A stretch of 64,000 nt of DNA from Aquimixticola soesokkakensis. GTDB lineage: Bacteria > Pseudomonadota > Alphaproteobacteria > Rhodobacterales > Rhodobacteraceae. Under the pieces are notes generated by a model. The model made no database searches. It had not been told where the DNA came from and saw only the letters and a program-made list of their open reading frames with translations. This document shows positions 29,249 to 38,020 of this stretch, piece after piece (positions within the stretch are counted from its first letter, which is position 1; each line of letters starts with the position of its first letter). The position numbers and the translations under genes are program-made. The DNA lies in contig NZ_FWFS01000001.1 in assembly GCF_900172375.1 (NCBI RefSeq), positions 553,777 through 617,776 of the forward strand, read 5' to 3'.

Positions 29249-29793
29249 GCGGAGCCTTTCTGAATGTCGCGCAGCAGGTCGAACACCTGTTGCCCATCCG
29301 GAATTCTAAGAAAAACAGTGCGGGAGCTTGGTCCCATGTCGGGGTTTTCCATGGCAATGGTCGCCGGAAAAGCCCCGTCGAAATCCAGCAGCGTGTCGGC
29401 GGAAATCGGGAGGCTTTTCAACTGGCGTCCCGACCAGGGATAGGCTGTTGCCACAAAGGCGCGCTTTGTGGTCAGCGTGTACCATGTGGCGCGGCGGCGC
29501 AACGTGTCGCGCAAAAGCGGCCCCAGGGCGAGGGAAAGTCCGACGGTGAAATGGATCAGGCCAAAGGTCCACATATAGCCGCCCATCAGCCCTGTCATGA
29601 TCATCCAGATCAGGGCAAATCCGGCAAAAGCGAAGCCGAACATCATCCGTGCCGGGCGCAGATGCATCAGACGCAGGCCGCGTTCGGGGCGGCCTTGCCA
29701 CAGGATGTCCTCGCCCGCAGTCAAAATGCCCGCCCAGGCCGCGGGTCCGGTCTGTGCGCGGGTCTGAGGGGCGTGTGTCAGCGTGTCGCTCAT
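29245..29793 (-). CDS. Membrane protein with bacterial PH-like domain, in pyr operon
   Basis: A 182-residue protein. A polar N-terminus ending in GEDILWQGRPERGLR (about residues 27-41) precedes two hydrophobic spans (about 50-70 and 75-95). A soluble domain follows with RRATWYTLTTKRAFVAT and TVFLRIPDGQQVFDLL, the pattern of bacterial PH (DUF304-like) domains on the inner membrane. ATGA overlaps join it to the ORF before and to pyrC after. It may anchor the pyrimidine enzymes to the membrane; that is inference from the coupling. Confidence 0.75.
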   Translation of the reverse strand: MSDTLTHAPQTRAQTGPAAWAGILTAGEDILWQGRPERGLRLMHLRPARMMFGFAFAGFALIWMIMTGLMGGYMWTFGLIHFTVGLSLALGPLLRDTLRRRATWYTLTTKRAFVATAYPWSGRQLKSLPISADTLLDFDGAFPATIAMENPDMGPSSRTVFLRIPDGQQVFDLLRDIQKGSA

Positions 29794-30341
29794 GCGCTGG
29801 CCCAGATAATGGCAAGCAACACCGCCATGACCACCGCCGTTCCGGCCGCAAGCCAGCCCCAGCGAATGCGGGGCGGTTCGGTTTTCTTGGCGGGGGTGAC
29901 CAGCGTGCCGTCGGCGGCTTTGCTGTCAAGTTTCGTGTGGCTGTGGCGGGCAAATTCCGTGTCGAATTTGCCCAGAAACGTCAGCGGTGCTTGCGGCGTC
30001 AGCGTTACCGGACCGCTCAGCGCCCGCGAAAACACCAAAACCGTGCCCTTGGAATGGGCGTCAAGCGTGGTTCGCGCCGCAGCGACCTGTGCCTGCGACA
30101 TGCCGTTGGCCTCGCAGAGGTAGCGCGCCAGGCCGAACTCTTCGATCGTGTCGGTTTCGAAAACCTCGACAAACCGGCGATCCAGCGCCGTGACGCCAAG
30201 CGCCTTGGCCAGGGGGCTCGCGGCGTCGGGGGTGTCTTTGGGCGCGGCCTGAAAGACGTCGAACTGGCTTTCGGGCAGGTCGAGGCCAAAAACCCAGACC
30301 GAGCGGCTGTGCCCCTCGGGCACCTGCAGCGCCTCGCTCAT
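29790..30341 (-). CDS. C-terminally anchored protein of unknown function, in pyr operon
   Basis: A 183-residue protein. The first ~150 residues are soluble with no motif I recognise ([15 protein letters not shown] near the start, [12 protein letters not shown] in the middle). A basic stretch [13 protein letters not shown] leads to a single C-terminal hydrophobic span (about residues 164-181), a tail-anchor topology. The start codon overlaps the pyrB stop by four bases and its own stop overlaps the next ORF likewise. Location implies coordinated, stoichiometric synthesis with PyrB. Confidence 0.75.
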   Translation of the reverse strand: MSEALQVPEGHSRSVWVFGLDLPESQFDVFQAAPKDTPDAASPLAKALGVTALDRRFVEVFETDTIEEFGLARYLCEANGMSQAQVAAARTTLDAHSKGTVLVFSRALSGPVTLTPQAPLTFLGKFDTEFARHSHTKLDSKAADGTLVTPAKKTEPPRIRWGWLAAGTAVVMAVLLAIIWASA

Positions 30342-31294
30342 ACCATCACCTCGGGATTGGCATGCGCCGCCCGCAGGTTGCGCGCCAGAAGGTCCATTGC
30401 CGCCATGCGCACGGCAACCCCCATTTCCACCTGTTCCTGAATCACCGAGCGGTTGATGTCATCCGCGATCTGCCCGTCAATTTCCACGCCACGGTTCATC
30501 GGTCCGGGATGCATGACAATCGCGTCGGGTTTGGCATAGGCCAGTTTTTCCGCGTCCAAGCCCCAGCGGTGGTAATATTCGCGCTCCGAGGGGATGAACC
30601 CGCCATCCATGCGTTCGCGTTGCAGGCGCAGCATCATCACCACATCCACATCCTTTAACCCTTCGCGCATGTCGTCAAAGACCTCGCAGCCGAATTCCTC
30701 CATGCCGCTTGGCATCAGGGTCGCAGGGCCGACCAGTCGCACGCGGTTCTCCATTTTTCCCAGCAACATCAGGTTTGAACGCGCCACACGGCTGTGGGCA
30801 ATATCGCCGCAAATCGCGATGTTGAGGCGGTGCAAACGGCCCTTGGCGCGCCGGATCGTCAAAGCATCCAAAAGCGCCTGTGTGGGGTGTTCGTGTTTGC
30901 CATCGCCTGCGTTGAGCACCGCGCAGTTCACCTTTTCGGCCAATAGGTTCACCGCGCCGGAATGCGGGTGACGCACCACCAGCAGATCGGGGTGCATGGC
31001 GTTCAGCGTCAGCGCGGTGTCGATCAGGGTTTCGCCCTTTTTGATCGAACTGGCCTGCATCGACATGTTCATCACATCCGCGCCAAGGCGTTTGCCCGCC
31101 AGCTCGAAGGAGGCCTGCGTGCGGGTGGAGTTTTCAAAGAACATGTTGATCTGCGTGAGGCCGCGCAGCACGTCGGAATGTTTCTCGGCGGCGCGGTTCA
31201 GATCCACATAGCGCTCGGCCAGATCCAGAACGGTGCGAATCTCTTCGGGATGGAGCGGCTCGATCCCCAGAAGATGTTTCTGACGGAAAGTCAT
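30338..31294 (-). CDS. pyrB: Aspartate carbamoyltransferase catalytic subunit
   Basis: Condenses carbamoyl phosphate and aspartate, the first committed step of pyrimidine synthesis. The 318-residue product has the carbamoyl-phosphate signature [18 protein letters not shown] (residues ~48-65), the [12 protein letters not shown] segment, and the aspartate-binding [14 protein letters not shown] five bases before MTFRQKHLL fixes the start. It is first in a six-gene operon and no pyrI regulatory subunit is present, consistent with class A enzymes that pair with a dihydroorotase-like subunit. Confidence 0.96.
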   Translation of the reverse strand: MTFRQKHLLGIEPLHPEEIRTVLDLAERYVDLNRAAEKHSDVLRGLTQINMFFENSTRTQASFELAGKRLGADVMNMSMQASSIKKGETLIDTALTLNAMHPDLLVVRHPHSGAVNLLAEKVNCAVLNAGDGKHEHPTQALLDALTIRRAKGRLHRLNIAICGDIAHSRVARSNLMLLGKMENRVRLVGPATLMPSGMEEFGCEVFDDMREGLKDVDVVMMLRLQRERMDGGFIPSEREYYHRWGLDAEKLAYAKPDAIVMHPGPMNRGVEIDGQIADDINRSVIQEQVEMGVAVRMAAMDLLARNLRAAHANPEVMV

Positions 31295-31341
31295 GGGGCC
31301 TCCAATGCGCATTTGGCGCGGCTCGTGGTCACGTGACTTGG

Positions 31342-31370
31342 CTTATAGGAAACCGCGCTGCAGGCGGCAA
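31342..31370 (-). promoter_or_regulatory. Candidate pyrB operon promoter
   Basis: On the minus strand TTGCCG (31370-31365) and TATAAG (31347-31342) are spaced by exactly 17 bases, and the start codon follows about 48 bases after the -10. An inverted repeat CAGAC/GTCTG (31396-31412) lies upstream. Confidence 0.6.
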
Positions 31371-31512
31371 GACACCGGGCAGGTTTTGCCTGCATCAGAC
31401 TTCGGCAGTCTGTGCCTGCAGCGGGCACGTGGCGGGCAGGGCGCAGGAGAAACTGGGGGGCGATGTGTCGAGGTTGATTTACCTTGGCGCGCGGGCGGCG
31501 TAGTTTGAGCCA

Positions 31513-32316
31513 ATGAACGCCGAATTGGGATATTGGGAAGCGCATGCGCTTTTGGAGTGGCACCTCGAACTGGGGGTGGATGAGGCCATCTGCGATGCGC
31601 CCGTCAACCGCTACGATCTGCCCGACACTTCGGCCAAACCGCCACGCGCGACGCCCTCTGCGACCGAGAGACGCAAAGCGCCGCCCAAACTGCCGCCCAA
31701 ACCCGAAATCGACTGCGAGGCGCTTGCGGTCGAATCGGCGCGCGGCGCAGGCAGCCTTGAGGCCTTGCGCAGCGCGCTGGAGGCCTTCGAGCATTGCGAT
31801 CTGAAACGCGGCGCGCGCAGTCTGGTGTTTGGCGATGGCAACCCCCGCGCACGGGTGATGATTATCGGCGATATGCCGGATCGCGACGAGGATCAGCAGG
31901 GCAAGCCCTTTGTCGGCAAACAGGGCGCGCTGTTTGATGCGATGTTTGGGGCGATTGGCCTGTCGCGCGACGCGCCCGATACCGAATCTGCGATTTATGC
32001 TACGCCGATGCTGCCGTGGCATCCCCCGCAAAACCGTGACCCTTCGGCGGCGGATATCGCGATGATGCGTCCGTTTTTGCTGCGCCATATCGCGCTGGTC
32101 GATCCGGCGGTCGTGGTGCTGATGGGCAATTGGGCCTGCATGGCACTGATGGGGCGCGCGGGCATCACGCGGATGCGCGGCGACTGGAGCGAGGTGGCCG
32201 GCAAGCCCGCGCTGCCGATGTTGCACCCCTCCTATCTTTTGCGCCGTGCCGAGTCCAAGCGCGAGGCCTGGGCCGACCTGCTGGAGTTGCAAGCACGACT
32301 GCGGGTGTTGCCATGA
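31513..32316 (+). CDS. Family 4-like uracil-DNA glycosylase, Fe-S cysteines mostly lost
   Basis: A 267-residue protein. The core aligns with Fe-S uracil-DNA glycosylases: GDMPDRDEDQQGKPFVG (about residues 119-135, versus GEAPGxxED in active enzymes), PPQNRDP and LHPSYLLR (about 237-244). Of the four cluster cysteines only C95 remains; the others correspond to F92, W169 and M185. The catalytic motif is also altered (D120 for the usual Glu). The first ~75 residues are a Pro-rich extension. It may have lost activity or the cluster; the annotation to the superfamily is secure but its catalytic function is not. Confidence 0.8.
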   Translation: MNAELGYWEAHALLEWHLELGVDEAICDAPVNRYDLPDTSAKPPRATPSATERRKAPPKLPPKPEIDCEALAVESARGAGSLEALRSALEAFEHCDLKRGARSLVFGDGNPRARVMIIGDMPDRDEDQQGKPFVGKQGALFDAMFGAIGLSRDAPDTESAIYATPMLPWHPPQNRDPSAADIAMMRPFLLRHIALVDPAVVVLMGNWACMALMGRAGITRMRGDWSEVAGKPALPMLHPSYLLRRAESKREAWADLLELQARLRVLP

Positions 32317-32425
32317 GTTGTGCCAACACGCGTGTCATGGGCAACGCGCGGCCGCGCGCGCTATCTTTCCCGCCATCTTTCCTGACAGCCTGCCCGAACA
32401 CGCGCCCCAAGGACGCAGACCGCCC

Positions 32426-32968
32426 ATGAGCCGCATTGACGAGAGCATCGATTTTATTCCTGTGCGCATCGCGATCCTGACGGTTTCGGACACCCGCACC
32501 GCGTCCGATGACCGCTCGGGGCAGACCTTGGTGACGCTCGCCCAGGAAGACGGCCACCGGATCGTGGACCGCGCGATCTTGCGCGACGATCGCGCGCGCA
32601 TCGCCGACAAGCTGCGCGCCTGGTGCGCCGACCCCGACATCGACGTTGTGATTTCCACGGGAGGGACGGGGCTTACGGGGCGCGACGTGACCGTCGAGGC
32701 GCACCGCGATGTCTACGAGAAGGAAATCGACGCGTTTGGCACGGTGTTCACGATGGTGTCGATGAAATCCATTGGCACCTCTGCGGTGCAAAGTCGCGCG
32801 ACCGGCGGCGTGGCCCATGGCACCTATTTGTTTGCCCTGCCCGGATCGACGGGCGCCTGTCGGGATGCGTGGGAACAGATCCTGCGGTTCCAGCTCGATA
32901 TGCGGCACCGCCCCTGCAACTTTGTCGAAATTTTTCCGCGCCTCGAAGAACACAAACGCCGCAAATAG
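32426..32968 (+). CDS. moaB: Molybdenum cofactor biosynthesis protein B
   Basis: MoaB/Mog-family protein of 180 residues, expected to adenylylate molybdopterin before molybdenum insertion. The family motifs are clear: ILTVSDTRTASDDRSG (residues ~14-29), the STGGTGLTGRDVTVEA loop (~73-88) and FALPGSTGACRDAWE (~134-148). Start at MSRIDESIDF with an upstream GGACG stretch. It is about 110 bases after the glycosylase gene and may share its transcript. MobA-MoeA lies 11 kb away. Confidence 0.93.
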   Translation: MSRIDESIDFIPVRIAILTVSDTRTASDDRSGQTLVTLAQEDGHRIVDRAILRDDRARIADKLRAWCADPDIDVVISTGGTGLTGRDVTVEAHRDVYEKEIDAFGTVFTMVSMKSIGTSAVQSRATGGVAHGTYLFALPGSTGACRDAWEQILRFQLDMRHRPCNFVEIFPRLEEHKRRK

Positions 32969-33105
32969 CGCCATCGGGCGGGAAGGTTCTGCGACGGAAG
33001 TCACGAGCCCGTGCGTACCCCTTTAGACGTTGGCCAAATTCTGCGTGTTGCGCGTAGAGTGTCAAAAGCCTGCGCTTTGGGCTCTTTCGACGCACGAGGT
33101 ACATA

Positions 33106-34605
33106 ATGCGTTTCATCCGCCGCGCTCTGACGGGCGTTTTCCTGATCGGTCTCACCCTCGCCCTGCTGGGCGCTGCGGGCTGGACATTTTATTCTGCCTT
33201 TACGGCGCGCCTGCAGGCGCAAGGACAAGCGTTTCGCGGCTCCGAGCGGCAGTTCGCGGTCAATGTGATCACCGCCCAAAGCGGCAGCGTGACCCCGGTT
33301 CTGACCACCTTTGGCGAAGTTCTGGCGCGCCGCTCGTTGCAATTGCGGGTGCCCGTGGGGGGCACGATTGTGGACATCTCCCCGAATGTCGAAGATGGCG
33401 GATCGGTTGCGGCGGGGGAGGTCCTGTTGCGTCTGGACGACACCGACGCCCGCGCCGCGCTCAAAGTGGCCGAGGCCGATGTGCAGGAAGCGCGCGGCGA
33501 GATGTCGGACGCCACTGCGGCGCTTGACATTGCGCGCGACGATCTGACGGCGGCGCAAACCCAGTCGGAGCTGCGCACCGCGGCCCTTGCGCGCCAGCAG
33601 GGCCTGGCGGATCGCGGCATTGCGACCACCAGCGTTGTCGAGGATGCGGCCCTTTCGGATGCGTCGGCCAAACAGGCGGTGCTGTCCAAACGCACCGCGC
33701 TTGCAACGGCCTCGGCGCGGGTGAACCAAGCGCAAACGGCGGTGCTGCGCGCTGAAATTGCCCGCGACGAGGCGGCGCGCGCTTTGGCGGACACGGTGCT
33801 TGCGGCGCAATTTGCGGGCATTCTGTCGGATGTCGCGGTGACGATGGGCGGGCTGGTGACGGCGAATGAACAGATCGCCACGATGATCGACCCCACCGCG
33901 CTGGAAGTATCGTTTCGCCTGACCACAGATCAATATTCGCGCCTGCTGGACGCGGCGGGCACGCTGGTCAATGCGCCGGTGCAGATGACACTCGATGCCA
34001 GTGGCGCAGGGCTGACGGCGATGGGGCGGGTGACGCGCGAAAGTGCGGCCGTGGGCGAGGGGCAGTCAGGCCGTCTGCTCTTTGCCTCCGTGAGCGATGC
34101 GGGCCGCCTGCGTCCGGGTGATTTCGTGAGCGTGGCCATCGAGGAGCCGGCGCTTGAGGGTGTCGCATTGTTGCCCGCAACGGCGGTGGATGCGGCGGGC
34201 ACCGTGCTGGCCGTCACCGCCGACAGCCGGTTGGAACAGCTGGACGCGCCTGTGCTGCGCCGTCAGGGCGACGATGTGATTGTGGACGCAAGCGCCATCG
34301 CAGGACGCCAGGTGGTGTCCGAACGCTCGCCCCTGCTTGGCGCGGGCATTCAGGTGCGCATCAGTGGCAGCGAAGCCGTGTCGCAGACCTCCCCGCGCGG
34401 CCCGCCAGATAGCCCGCCCGCAGCGCAGGACGACCCGGGGGATGTGGTCGCGCTGACCCCCGAACGGCGCGCCAAGCTGATCGCCTTTGTCGAATCCAAC
34501 GAACGGATGCCCGCCCAGGCGCGCGCCAGTTTGCTGGATCAACTCACCGCCGATGAGGTGCCCGCCAGCGTGATCTTGCGTCTCGAAGCGCGGATGGGGA
34601 GCTAG
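33106..34605 (+). CDS. RND efflux periplasmic adaptor subunit
   Basis: Membrane-fusion protein of 499 residues that bridges an RND pump to an outer-membrane channel. An N-terminal hydrophobic span (residues 8-30) is followed by a biotinyl-lipoyl half (SLQLRVPVGGTIVDISP), a long coiled-coil hairpin (about 115-225, Ala/Glu/Arg-rich), the second lipoyl half (TVLAAQFAGILSD) and beta-barrel. The C-terminal ~85 residues after SEAVSQTSP are a Pro-rich linker and an extra helical domain beyond the usual ~400-residue length. GAGGTAC before the ATG. The permease follows three bases later. Confidence 0.9.
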   Translation: MRFIRRALTGVFLIGLTLALLGAAGWTFYSAFTARLQAQGQAFRGSERQFAVNVITAQSGSVTPVLTTFGEVLARRSLQLRVPVGGTIVDISPNVEDGGSVAAGEVLLRLDDTDARAALKVAEADVQEARGEMSDATAALDIARDDLTAAQTQSELRTAALARQQGLADRGIATTSVVEDAALSDASAKQAVLSKRTALATASARVNQAQTAVLRAEIARDEAARALADTVLAAQFAGILSDVAVTMGGLVTANEQIATMIDPTALEVSFRLTTDQYSRLLDAAGTLVNAPVQMTLDASGAGLTAMGRVTRESAAVGEGQSGRLLFASVSDAGRLRPGDFVSVAIEEPALEGVALLPATAVDAAGTVLAVTADSRLEQLDAPVLRRQGDDVIVDASAIAGRQVVSERSPLLGAGIQVRISGSEAVSQTSPRGPPDSPPAAQDDPGDVVALTPERRAKLIAFVESNERMPAQARASLLDQLTADEVPASVILRLEARMGS

Positions 34606-34608
34606 GCG

Positions 34609-37600
34609 ATGGCCCGCATTTCCACCCGCAACCTTGGGGCAGCCTCTGGCATCCTGTCCTATTTCACCCGCCACCGCACCGCCGCCAACCTGTTGCTGAT
34701 GATCCTGCTTGTGGCCGGCATTGCCGCCACGCCGCGCATGCGCGCGCAGTTCTTTCCCGACGTGGTCATCGACAGCGTGACCGTGTCGGTGTCTTGGGAC
34801 GGGGCGGGGGCCGAAGATGTCGACAGCGGCATTGTCCAGCTTCTGGAGCCGACCCTGCTTGCCGTCGAAGGGGTCACTGAATCCTCGGCCCGCTCTTCGG
34901 AAGGATCGGCGCGGATCTCGCTGGAATTCGAGCCGGGCTGGGACATGCAGCGCGCCGCCGATGATGTCAAAACCGCCATTGACGGTGTGAACAACCTGCC
35001 CGAGGGCGCGGATGATCCCTCGGTGCGCTGGGGGGGCTGGACCGACCGCGTCACCGATGTGGTGATCACCGGCCCCGTGGGCGTTGACCAATTGGGCCGG
35101 TTTTCGGACGAGCTGGTGTCGCGTCTCTTTGCCCAGGGCGTCACGCAGACCTCGATCAGCGGTGTTGCCGCGCCCGAGGTCATCGTCGAAGTGCCCACCG
35201 TCTCGCTCATCCGCAACAACGTCACCATGGCCGAAATCGCCAGCGCCATCGCGGGCCAGTCCGACGCCGATCCGGCCGGCACTCTGGGCGGTGACTCGCG
35301 GGTGCGCACGGGCACGGCGAAACGCTCGGCGCAGGACATCGCGGATATCGCCCTGCGCTCGGAGGCGGATGGATCAAAGCTGACCATCGGGGATGTGGCG
35401 CAGATACGGGTCGAGGGCGCGGACCGCGAAGCCGCCTATTTCGTCGGCCCCAACCCCGCCGTGTCGGTGCAGGTCGCACGTTCGGCCAAGGGCGACGCGA
35501 TCGACATCCAGCGCACGGTCGAGGAGGTCGCGGCCCAGATGCAGCCGACCATGCCCGCCGGTGTGACGCTTGACTTGATCCGCACCCGTGCTGAAGAAAT
35601 CACCAACCGGCTGGATTTGTTGATTGAAAACGGGTTGATGGGCCTCGCGCTGGTCGCGATCTTGCTGTTTCTCTTTTTGAATGCGCGCACGGCGATCTGG
35701 GTCGCTGCGGGCATCCCCGTGTCGATGCTGGCCGCCATTGCGGTGATGTATGCGGCGGGTCTGACGCTGAACATGATTTCGCTTTTCGCGCTGATCATCA
35801 CGCTGGGCATCGTTGTCGATGATGCCATCGTTGTGGGCGAACACGCCGATTTTCGCGTGCGCCGGTTGGGCGAGGATGCGATTACCGCCTCGGAAAATGC
35901 CGCCAAGCGCATGTTTGCGCCGGTGTTTTCGGCCACGGTCACGACTGTCATCGCCTTTTTCGGCCTCTCGGCCATTTCGGGGCGGTTTGGCGATCTGATT
36001 TCCGACATTCCTTTCACGGTGATCACCGTGCTGCTCGCCTCGCTTGCGGAATGTTTTTTGATCCTCCCCAACCACCTGAGCCACTCCATCGGCTCGACGG
36101 CGAACAACCACTGGTACGACTGGCCCTCGCGCCAGGTGAACAAGGGGTTTCGCGTGGTGCGTACCCGCTTTTTCCGCCCGCTCACCGCCGGGGTGATCAA
36201 AGCGCGCTATCCGGTGGTGGCTTTCGCGGTGCTGCTGCTTGCCTGGCAAGCGGCGCTGCTGGTGGATGGCACGGTGCAGTGGCGGTTCTTCAACTCGCCT
36301 GAACAGCCTTCAATCACGGGCAACTTTGCAATGGCCCCCTCGGCCACACGCGAAGACACGGTCGCGATGATGCAGGAAATGCAGCGCGCAACGGCCGAAG
36401 TCGCCGCGCGCAAGGAAGCCGAATTTGGCGTCAACCCGGTGAGCTACGTGATCGCGCAGGTCGGCGGCACCTCGGGGCGGGGCCTTGCGGGAGCAGAGGA
36501 CAAGGAAAGCTACCAGCTTGGGGCGATTTCCATCGAACTGATCGACGCCGACAGCCGTCCCTATTCCTCCGCCGAATTCGTGTCCGAATTGCAGCAGGCG
36601 GTGGTGAACCATCCATTGGCCGAAACCGTTGCCTTTCGCGGGCAGCGCTCGGGACCGGGGGGCGATGCGATCGACGTCGATCTTTACGGCGCGTCGGCGG
36701 GCGATCTCAAGGAAGCCGCAGAAGCGCTGAAGGCCGCGCTGGCGCAATATCCCGAAGTCTCCGCGCTTGAGGACAGCCTTGCCTACGACAAGGACGAGTT
36801 GATCCTCAACCTGACCGCGCAGGGCGAGGCGCTGGGCTTTACCACCGACACGCTTGGGGCGGACCTCAAGAACCGTCTGGGCGGAATCGAGGCGGCGACC
36901 TATCCCGATGGCACGCGCACGGCGACGATCACCGTGCAACTGCCCGAGGATGAATTGACCGCCGATTTCCTGTATCGCACACAATTGCGCGCCCCAAGCG
37001 GCGAATATGTCAATCTGGGCGATATCGTCACCGTCACGCGCCAGTCTGGCTTTAGCTCGGTGACCCGCGAAAACGGGCTGCGCGTTGTCACTGTGTCGGG
37101 CGACATGAGCGAAGACGATCCGGCGCGCGCGACGGAAATCACCGCAGCCCTGAGCGACGATATCCTCCCCCGCATCGAAGAAGAATACGGCGTCACCCAC
37201 CGCTTGGGCGGATTGTCCGAGCAGGAAAACCAGTTCCTCTCGGATGCGATGTTCGGGCTGATGGCCTGTCTGATCGGCATCTATCTGACACTGAGCTGGA
37301 TTTTCTCCAGCTGGACGCGCCCCCTGGTGGTGATGTCGGTGATCCCCTTCGGGCTGATCGGCGCGATCTGGGGGCATAATTTCTGGGGCATTCCCATGTC
37401 GATGTTCTCGGTCGTCGGGCTGATCGGGATGACCGGAATCATCATCAACGATTCCATCGTGCTGGTGACGACGATTGACGAATATGCGCAAAGTCGCGGC
37501 CTTGTGCCGGCCATTATCGACGCGACCGCAGACCGTTTGCGCCCCGTCCTGTTGACCACGCTCACCACGGTGCTGGGCCTTGCGCCGCTGCTTTACGAAC

Positions 37601-37986
37601 GGTCGGCGGATGCGCAATTTCTCAAGCCGACGGTGGTGACGCTGGTGTACGGGTTGGGGTTTGGCATGGTTCTGGTGCTGCTGGTGGTCCCCGCGATCAT
37701 CGCGATGCAGCTTGATGTGCGGCGTCAAATCACGGCGGCGCGGCGCGCCTTGCGGTTGATGCGTGCGGGCGGGGCTGCGCGGGTTGCGGGGCTGGCGGCG
37801 GGGGCAGGTTTGGGGCTGGCTCTGGTGTTGCTGGCCCCGACGCTGGGCGCGGTGATCCGTTTTGGGGCCCTGCCTGCGGCCTTGGGCGGCGGCGGCATCT
37901 GGGCGGCGGTAGGCCTGTTTGCGCTGGGCTTGGCGGTGCTTTTGCTGCTGATCTATGCGCTGGTGGCGTTGCGTTTGCGCCCGTGA
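34609..37986 (+). CDS. RND efflux permease with extended C-terminus
   Basis: Proton-driven inner-membrane exporter of 1125 residues, AcrB/HAE1-like. Twelve core membrane spans and two large periplasmic loops are discernible; the proton-relay region GIVVDDAIVVGEHADF lies near residue 402 in TM4. The end of the normal protein falls near residue 1030. After a basic linker (RRQITAARRALRLM) come about 80 extra residues forming two additional hydrophobic spans. No TolC-like gene is nearby, and no regulator flanks the pair. Substrate unknown. Confidence 0.93.
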   Translation: MARISTRNLGAASGILSYFTRHRTAANLLLMILLVAGIAATPRMRAQFFPDVVIDSVTVSVSWDGAGAEDVDSGIVQLLEPTLLAVEGVTESSARSSEGSARISLEFEPGWDMQRAADDVKTAIDGVNNLPEGADDPSVRWGGWTDRVTDVVITGPVGVDQLGRFSDELVSRLFAQGVTQTSISGVAAPEVIVEVPTVSLIRNNVTMAEIASAIAGQSDADPAGTLGGDSRVRTGTAKRSAQDIADIALRSEADGSKLTIGDVAQIRVEGADREAAYFVGPNPAVSVQVARSAKGDAIDIQRTVEEVAAQMQPTMPAGVTLDLIRTRAEEITNRLDLLIENGLMGLALVAILLFLFLNARTAIWVAAGIPVSMLAAIAVMYAAGLTLNMISLFALIITLGIVVDDAIVVGEHADFRVRRLGEDAITASENAAKRMFAPVFSATVTTVIAFFGLSAISGRFGDLISDIPFTVITVLLASLAECFLILPNHLSHSIGSTANNHWYDWPSRQVNKGFRVVRTRFFRPLTAGVIKARYPVVAFAVLLLAWQAALLVDGTVQWRFFNSPEQPSITGNFAMAPSATREDTVAMMQEMQRATAEVAARKEAEFGVNPVSYVIAQVGGTSGRGLAGAEDKESYQLGAISIELIDADSRPYSSAEFVSELQQAVVNHPLAETVAFRGQRSGPGGDAIDVDLYGASAGDLKEAAEALKAALAQYPEVSALEDSLAYDKDELILNLTAQGEALGFTTDTLGADLKNRLGGIEAATYPDGTRTATITVQLPEDELTADFLYRTQLRAPSGEYVNLGDIVTVTRQSGFSSVTRENGLRVVTVSGDMSEDDPARATEITAALSDDILPRIEEEYGVTHRLGGLSEQENQFLSDAMFGLMACLIGIYLTLSWIFSSWTRPLVVMSVIPFGLIGAIWGHNFWGIPMSMFSVVGLIGMTGIIINDSIVLVTTIDEYAQSRGLVPAIIDATADRLRPVLLTTLTTVLGLAPLLYERSADAQFLKPTVVTLVYGLGFGMVLVLLVVPAIIAMQLDVRRQITAARRALRLMRAGGAARVAGLAAGAGLGLALVLLAPTLGAVIRFGALPAALGGGGIWAAVGLFALGLAVLLLLIYALVALRLRP

Positions 37987-38020
37987 TCCTTGCGCCGCCC
38001 CTGAGCCGCGCATAAGGATC
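37985..38020. terminator. Hairpin between convergent RND permease and DsbD-N genes
   Basis: GATCCTTGCGC (37985-37995) pairs with GCGCATAAGGATC (38008-38020) with one bulged base. The arms overlap both stop codons. No T tract follows, so it may act as a transcript end stabiliser rather than an intrinsic terminator. Confidence 0.5.

Noticed and set aside
31396..31412. CAGAC/GTCTG inverted repeat upstream of pyrB as a regulator site
   Set aside because: The arms are only five bases long and the site lies upstream of the -35, with no second copy in the window. It could be chance.
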